Source of the DNA: Lewinella sp. LCG006
GTDB lineage: Bacteria > Bacteroidota > Bacteroidia > Chitinophagales > Saprospiraceae
Reading direction: 5' to 3'
Assembly (NCBI RefSeq): GCF_040784935.1
Contig: NZ_CP160680.1
Location: forward strand, 6,925,802-6,989,801
DNA length: 64,000 bases
In this document: positions 59,883-64,000 of the stretch, piece after piece
Layout of the letters: every line of letters starts with the position of its first letter
How positions within the stretch are numbered: the first letter of the stretch is position 1
The notes under the pieces: generated by a model
Told to the model about the DNA's origin: nothing
Seen by the model: only the letters and a program-made list of their open reading frames with translations
The model's database searches: none
Position numbers and translations under genes: made by a program

Positions 59883-62696
59883 CTACCTCAACAAATGCAC
59901 CTCCCCTACCCGCTGTTGCCACTTGCCATCTCGGTCGCGGTAGCGGAGGGTGTAAAGGTAGACACCGGAATTGACCTCCAAGCCTTGCCACCCTTCTTCC
60001 ATATTGTTACTGGTGTAACGCAGGCCACCCCAGCGATCAAAGATCTGGAGGTCGTAATCGGTGATGGGGCAAGTGGTGTAGGAACAGAAAGTATCGTTAG
60101 TACCGTCACCATTCGGTGAAAAGGCATTGGGGAGGTAGACTTCGCAGGTGCAATCTTCGATGGTGACACTGATCTCATCAGTAGCAGTTTCGCAAATATT
60201 GGTGAGCATCAAGGTGTAAGTACCCGAATTTTGTACTTCGTAGGTGGCCGTGCTGGTTCCGTCTTGCCACAAGAATGTTGGGGGTGGACCGCTTACCAGT
60301 GGGTCTAAAACCAATGGCTGGCTTTCGCAAATGGTTATGTTTTGACCCAGCTCCAAGCTGGTAGCCTCGTAGTAGGTTACTTCAAGGCTGCTATTTTGGG
60401 TGCAATCATCGAGCGTGAGGGTGAGTCCGTAATTTCCGGGGGTGTTTATCCATAATGTATTTCCTGTTGTACCATCCGACCACAGGATTTCTGCTGCAGT
60501 ATTTTCGGCAATCAGTAGCAGCGAATCGCCCAAACAAAGCGTCGTATCTACTCCTAAACTAAAGGGAGCTAAAGGGTTGTAATTAAGTACCAGCTCCTCT
60601 TCTTCCGTACATTCGCCCAGGGTGGCTGTAAGTCGATACGTTCCGGCGGTACCTACGTTAATGCTCTGCGTATTTGCGCCGTTTGACCAGAGGTAATATT
60701 CGGCAACGGATGGGCCGGTCAGGGTAAGGGTTTCGCCCTGGCAAAGGGTGAGGTCTGGACCAAGGTTGAAAGGTTGCAAAAGGCTGTTCACTACCTGTAC
60801 CGTCTCACTACTGCTACATGCTCCTAGTGTTACCGTTACCGAATAATTACCGGAAGTTGCCACCTCGTAGGTAGGCGCACTACTCCCATCTTGCCAGCTG
60901 TAACTAGCGCCATTTTGGGTGGCGTCTAGCAACAAGGTACTTTCCGCGCAGATCGCTAGCGCTTCACCCAAATCTACCGGGTTCAGCGGATGCGGACTCA
61001 CCAGGATGCTATCCGTGGCGGCACAATCCCCCACACTGGCCGTAACCCAGTAGAGGCCGGGAGCTGACAGGGTAAAATCAGCACCCGTAGATTGATCCTG
61101 CCAAACGTAATTAGCACCAGGTATGTCTGCCGCTAAGGTAAGACTGTTCCCTGGGCAAAGGGTGGTATCTGCCCCTAAGTCTAAAGCTCCAAAAGAGAGC
61201 TCCGTAATTTGCAGCGTATCAGTGATGGTGCAGTCGTCGCGACTGAGCGCTACCGTATAAACACCCCCTGAGGTAGCCAGAAAAGTAGGTGTTGTGGTGC
61301 CATCCTGCCAGAGGTAGCTCGTATTGGGCAGACTCGCATCTAACAAAAGGCTGTCACCGGTGCATAGCGTAGTGTCTGCACCCAAGGAAAAGGGTAAAAA
61401 AGTGGGAGTGACCTGTAGCGTATCCGCATGGGTACAACCGTCTAAATTTGCGAGAAGGGTAATTTCAGCGGGAGCATTTGTGACCAAAAAACTGCTCTCC
61501 GTACTTCCATCCTGCCATTCGTAGTCTACTCCTGGCAATTGTGGATTAGCGGAAACAACAATACTATCGCCTGCACACCACTCGACGTCTGGCCCTAAGT
61601 TGATCGTAGCTACTGGGTTTTCCACAATCAAAACACTATCACGTGCTCGGCATTCTCCTACCCGGATTTCAGCCCAGTACAAACCAGGATCTGTTACTGA
61701 AAAAGTAGTACTGCTACTACCATCTTGCCAAGTATAAAAGGCCCCGGAGGTGACAGCGCTTAAGACAATCGTTTCCCCTGAACAGATCGTAGTGTCTGCA
61801 CCTAAATCTAAATTCAATTCATTGCGAATAATATTTACCTGGTCGTAATTGACACAACCGTCAGCACCAGTAATGGTTACTTGGTAGGTGCCGGGTTGAG
61901 TAGCAGTTATTGCAGGGCCCGTTTCACCCGTACTCCAGACATAGCTTCCCTCGGAGGTCAGTACATCGAGGACCACGTTGATTTCATCCTCTTGGCAAAA
62001 ATAGAGGGGTGGTCCCAAATCGTCGGTTAGCATGCAGGATTTATTCAAATAAATAGCGTCAATCCCCATGCGCAGGCCGCCATTTAGCTCGTCGTTCATA
62101 TACAGGATGCTATCGTCATCTTGGGGCATAAAGGCAAAAGTATGTGTTTCACTGGTCGCTTTAAATTCAAACGACCTGAAATCCCAGGGGAAATCAAGTG
62201 CATTATAGGCGGCCGCACTTCGGGAGGTGGGAGAAATAAATAACTGACTGTTATCACGATAAACAGCCCAGCGCCCGGAAGTATCCAGGGCATTGATTTG
62301 TTTGACGACCGCTTGGTAAAAACTAAGCTGATAGAAAGAATCCACCGTAAAACCACTCACTGTCTGCATAATCCCCTCGTGAAAACGAGCGAAAGGAATG
62401 TCGTTTTGCCGGGAAGAAAGTCCACTCATGAAAGTGTTGCCGCTGTAGGGATTACCCATCATCCCTACATCAGGCACGGGCCCTAGCGGGTCCGTCAGAT
62501 CAGGCGTATCTGTTATCCCTAAAGCAGTAGCGGCACAAAAAGGTGCGCTCGCAGGTACAGCCTGCCAACCCGGAGGCAGTCCACTCGCCACGTCAAACTC
62601 TACCACCCCTTCCAAATCCGGGTTTTGAAACTGTTGGGCACCAAGTGATCCGAAATACAGGAGAATACAGCAGCAGAGAAAGAGACGCATAAGCAA
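59883..62696 (-). CDS. SprB-like repeated Ig protein with T9SS type B domain
   Basis: A 937-aa protein with a signal peptide (LFLCCCILLYFGSLGAQ). An N-terminal beta sandwich (about 25-230) is followed by nine to ten Ig-like repeats of about 65 residues (pattern LGADTTLC.G..L.L.A......W.DGS). Each has a Cys near the start. The gliding-motility type B sorting domain closes it (LPNAFSPNGDGTNDTF ... IFDRWGGLRYTS ... GVYLYTLRYRDRDG). It should be secreted by T9SS and tethered to the surface as an adhesin. The last codons lie 16 bp from the pseudogene fragment. Confidence 0.85.
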   Translation of the reverse strand: MLMRLFLCCCILLYFGSLGAQQFQNPDLEGVVEFDVASGLPPGWQAVPASAPFCAATALGITDTPDLTDPLGPVPDVGMMGNPYSGNTFMSGLSSRQNDIPFARFHEGIMQTVSGFTVDSFYQLSFYQAVVKQINALDTSGRWAVYRDNSQLFISPTSRSAAAYNALDFPWDFRSFEFKATSETHTFAFMPQDDDSILYMNDELNGGLRMGIDAIYLNKSCMLTDDLGPPLYFCQEDEINVVLDVLTSEGSYVWSTGETGPAITATQPGTYQVTITGADGCVNYDQVNIIRNELNLDLGADTTICSGETIVLSAVTSGAFYTWQDGSSSTTFSVTDPGLYWAEIRVGECRARDSVLIVENPVATINLGPDVEWCAGDSIVVSANPQLPGVDYEWQDGSTESSFLVTNAPAEITLLANLDGCTHADTLQVTPTFLPFSLGADTTLCTGDSLLLDASLPNTSYLWQDGTTTPTFLATSGGVYTVALSRDDCTITDTLQITELSFGALDLGADTTLCPGNSLTLAADIPGANYVWQDQSTGADFTLSAPGLYWVTASVGDCAATDSILVSPHPLNPVDLGEALAICAESTLLLDATQNGASYSWQDGSSAPTYEVATSGNYSVTVTLGACSSSETVQVVNSLLQPFNLGPDLTLCQGETLTLTGPSVAEYYLWSNGANTQSINVGTAGTYRLTATLGECTEEEELVLNYNPLAPFSLGVDTTLCLGDSLLLIAENTAAEILWSDGTTGNTLWINTPGNYGLTLTLDDCTQNSSLEVTYYEATSLELGQNITICESQPLVLDPLVSGPPPTFLWQDGTSTATYEVQNSGTYTLMLTNICETATDEISVTIEDCTCEVYLPNAFSPNGDGTNDTFCSYTTCPITDYDLQIFDRWGGLRYTSNNMEEGWQGLEVNSGVYLYTLRYRDRDGKWQQRVGEVHLLR

Positions 62697-62759
62697 AGCG
62701 GTTTAATCGAGAGAACGATAAAGATAAACAACCTAATGGATTTCAACTCACGATTTCAG

Positions 62760-62813
62760 GAAAAAGCCCGTCAGATAAACTGACAGGCCTGTCCGGCTGA
62801 AAGATGGGCTTTT
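62760..62813. terminator. Hairpin upstream of the T9SS type B gene
   Basis: AAAAGCCC (about 62761-62768) pairs with GGGCTTTT (about 62805-62812) around an inner GTCAG/CTGAC hairpin. It is a likely terminator of the 62933-63517 transcript on the minus strand. Confidence 0.5.
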
Positions 62814-62847
62814 AAATTGCAAAAATTTTAGATCATCCTCCGATCAT

Positions 62848-62935
62848 GCAATACCAGCAAAGCTGGCACTGCACCCACTGGGCGCTATACGTCCATCCGC
62901 TAAGGCGCACGGCGTCTAGCTAGCCAGTGGGGTTA
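62848..62935. repeat. 32-bp shared repeat plus imperfect hairpin, copy 2
   Basis: 62848-62879 matches 47014-47045 at 27 of 32 positions. It is followed by an imperfect hairpin (CCCACTGG at 62874 with CCAGTGGG near 62923) that reaches the stop codon of the 62933 gene. Order and position are the same as in copy 1. Confidence 0.6.
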
Positions 62936-63517
62936 CTCTGAATAATAAAGTGTGAATTCCCCGTTAGTTTCTCTGTAGTACGCTGCTATACTTAAAGATA
63001 AATCCAAAATTGGATTTTGGTTGTTATCTAGGCACACATACGAATAAAATGTGGCATTAGAACCTGTGTTCTCAATAAAATATTTTCTTTCTCCAGTGAT
63101 AGGAGCTGTAAAACCATAGGAATCAAAAGTGCCATTCAATTTAACTAATATCCCATTATGCCAAAAGACACCTAGACCTAAATCATCAACCAATTCGCAA
63201 TTAATATCATTTTCACAAAACTCCATTGCATAAGCCCTTGTAATACTAAGTTTGTATAAAACAAAGCTGTCTTTTACATGAGGATCAACTCGAATAAAAG
63301 GCATCATCTCTCCTTCTGTAACCTCACTAAACCGACTACTTATAGAGTCTATCTTTTCAGCTAATTGTAATCCTTTTATTATCCTAATTTGAGGTAAGGA
63401 TACTAAAAAAGAATCCAAATCGCAAGATTTTGAATCTACACTATCTAAATACCTAGCTTGATTGTAAGAACAGCCCATTAGGGTTCCCAATAAGAAAATA
63501 TATACTGAAAATTTCAT
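62933..63517 (-). CDS. Putative immunity lipoprotein for the JAB-type toxin
   Basis: A 194-aa protein with a lipoprotein signal (FLLGTLMGC, Cys at about residue 16). The mature part is mixed alpha/beta with several Cys. Its ATG lies 2 bp after the stop of the toxin gene. No family is recognised. The placement matches that of the 47096 gene behind the other RHS toxin, so an envelope immunity role is inferred. Confidence 0.6.
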   Translation of the reverse strand: MKFSVYIFLLGTLMGCSYNQARYLDSVDSKSCDLDSFLVSLPQIRIIKGLQLAEKIDSISSRFSEVTEGEMMPFIRVDPHVKDSFVLYKLSITRAYAMEFCENDINCELVDDLGLGVFWHNGILVKLNGTFDSYGFTAPITGERKYFIENTGSNATFYSYVCLDNNQNPILDLSLSIAAYYRETNGEFTLYYSE

Positions 63518-63519
63518 AA

Positions 63520-64000
63520 TTAGTAATCGTGATAAGCACCATTAAAATAAACTCTTACTCTTGCATCAGGGTTAATCGTTCGTACAGCTCTTGCAAAATT
63601 CTTATCGCCTTCAGAAGGTCGTAGCTGTGAGGTGTCGATAATTTTATCACTTCGGGGATGACTGTGATCGTGGTATAAGAGACCACTGGCATTCTCTTTA
63701 GCTAAAGAAGCTCCAAGACGCTCTTGATCTTCTTCAAAAGAAGTGGTGACCATAGACCTAATGAGTCCATTGTTTTCAGTGGTAAACAATGACCATTCTA
63801 CATCTGTGTTCTCTGCTGCAAATTCAAATACATTCCTTGCTTCTTCCTCATTTTCTCCAAAGTTAATAACAGAACCTGTTAATTCATTTTCACCTCCTTT
63901 GTTCACAGTTAATTCTCTAGCTCCTTTAAGGTAATTTTTTCCTACTTGAATATGAGGATTTTTTATTGACCCATCCTTGTTAGTATTCAACCGATCGCCA
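63520..64000 (-). CDS. C-terminal part of a polymorphic toxin with JAB-like metallopeptidase tip (partial)
   Basis: The frame is open to the right edge (reading GDRLNTNKDGS at the edge), so the start is outside the window; the internal TTG at 63990 is not the true start. The visible 160 residues carry a JAB/MPN-type motif, LLYHDHSHPRSD followed by LRPSEGD (H-x-H ... S ... D), as in JAB-like toxin domains of RHS proteins. It is followed by an immunity-type lipoprotein gene and the same palindromic repeat as the first pair. It is probably the tip of a second RHS protein. Confidence 0.65.
   Translation of the reverse strand, partial: GDRLNTNKDGSIKNPHIQVGKNYLKGARELTVNKGGENELTGSVINFGENEEEARNVFEFAAENTDVEWSLFTTENNGLIRSMVTTSFEEDQERLGASLAKENASGLLYHDHSHPRSDKIIDTSQLRPSEGDKNFARAVRTINPDARVRVYFNGAYHDY

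Noticed and set aside
47014-62935. Integron attC sites at the toxin-immunity ends
   Set aside because: The palindromes lack the conserved R-box GTTRRRY and the bulged-base pattern, and no integron integrase is visible.

Overview
The window looks like chromosomal DNA of a Bacteroidota bacterium, most likely a Lewinella/Saprospiraceae-type gliding marine organism. The evidence is type IX secretion (T9SS) type A and type B C-terminal sorting domains, SprB-like repeated Ig domains, giant RHS/YD-repeat proteins, few Shine-Dalgarno signals and TAnnTTTG-type promoter elements. No rRNA gene, intact tRNA gene, integrase or transposase was found.

Layout. (1) 1-3815, minus strand: a three-gene DNA-modification/defence-like operon made of a PLD-nuclease/SF2 helicase fusion, a small protein and a Dnd-type SMC-like ATPase that runs off the left edge. 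(2) 4139-5620, minus: a hypothetical protein, an EGF-like lipoprotein and an XRE repressor. (3) 5919-13046, plus: a compact, GC-richer early or replication-type block of small genes. It has several helix-turn-helix proteins, a replication-initiator-like protein and two dense arrays of short DNA motifs (CGGACA, then GGTAATT) that run through coding and non-coding DNA alike. (4) 13243-15266: two AT-rich T9SS cargo genes. (5) 15355-17907: a divergent block with a minus-strand operon carrying a FtsK-HerA/A32-like packaging ATPase. (6) 18252-25623: further secreted cargo, including a 1639-aa subtilisin. (7) 25841-38178, plus: a virion-like block. It holds a candidate coat protein, about ten consecutive tiny single-pass membrane proteins, two peptidoglycan hydrolases, two fibre-like proteins and a second subtilisin. 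(8) 38249-45914, plus: an N6-adenine methyltransferase, a 1504-aa DarB-like helicase, a partner sharing its C-terminal tag, and a histone-H1-like basic protein, closed by a 13-bp hairpin. (9) 45972-64000, minus: host-like DNA with T9SS proteins and two RHS toxin-immunity pairs. It also has a decayed copy of the last gene of block 8 lying against a truncated PilN-like gene.

Blocks 2-8 read best as one integrated or domesticated element of about 40 kb. A repressor/Cro-like switch, replication genes, a packaging ATPase, membrane-protein virion genes, lysis-type enzymes and anti-restriction functions are all present. Terminase, portal, tail tube, relaxase and integrase are absent. This combination points to a large tailless, membrane-containing phage (PM2/PRD1-like in logic, with some pVIII-like small coat proteins). 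It carries T9SS secreted proteins as cargo. The assignment is inference from architecture and needs structure-based searches. GC contrasts are by eye, not computed.
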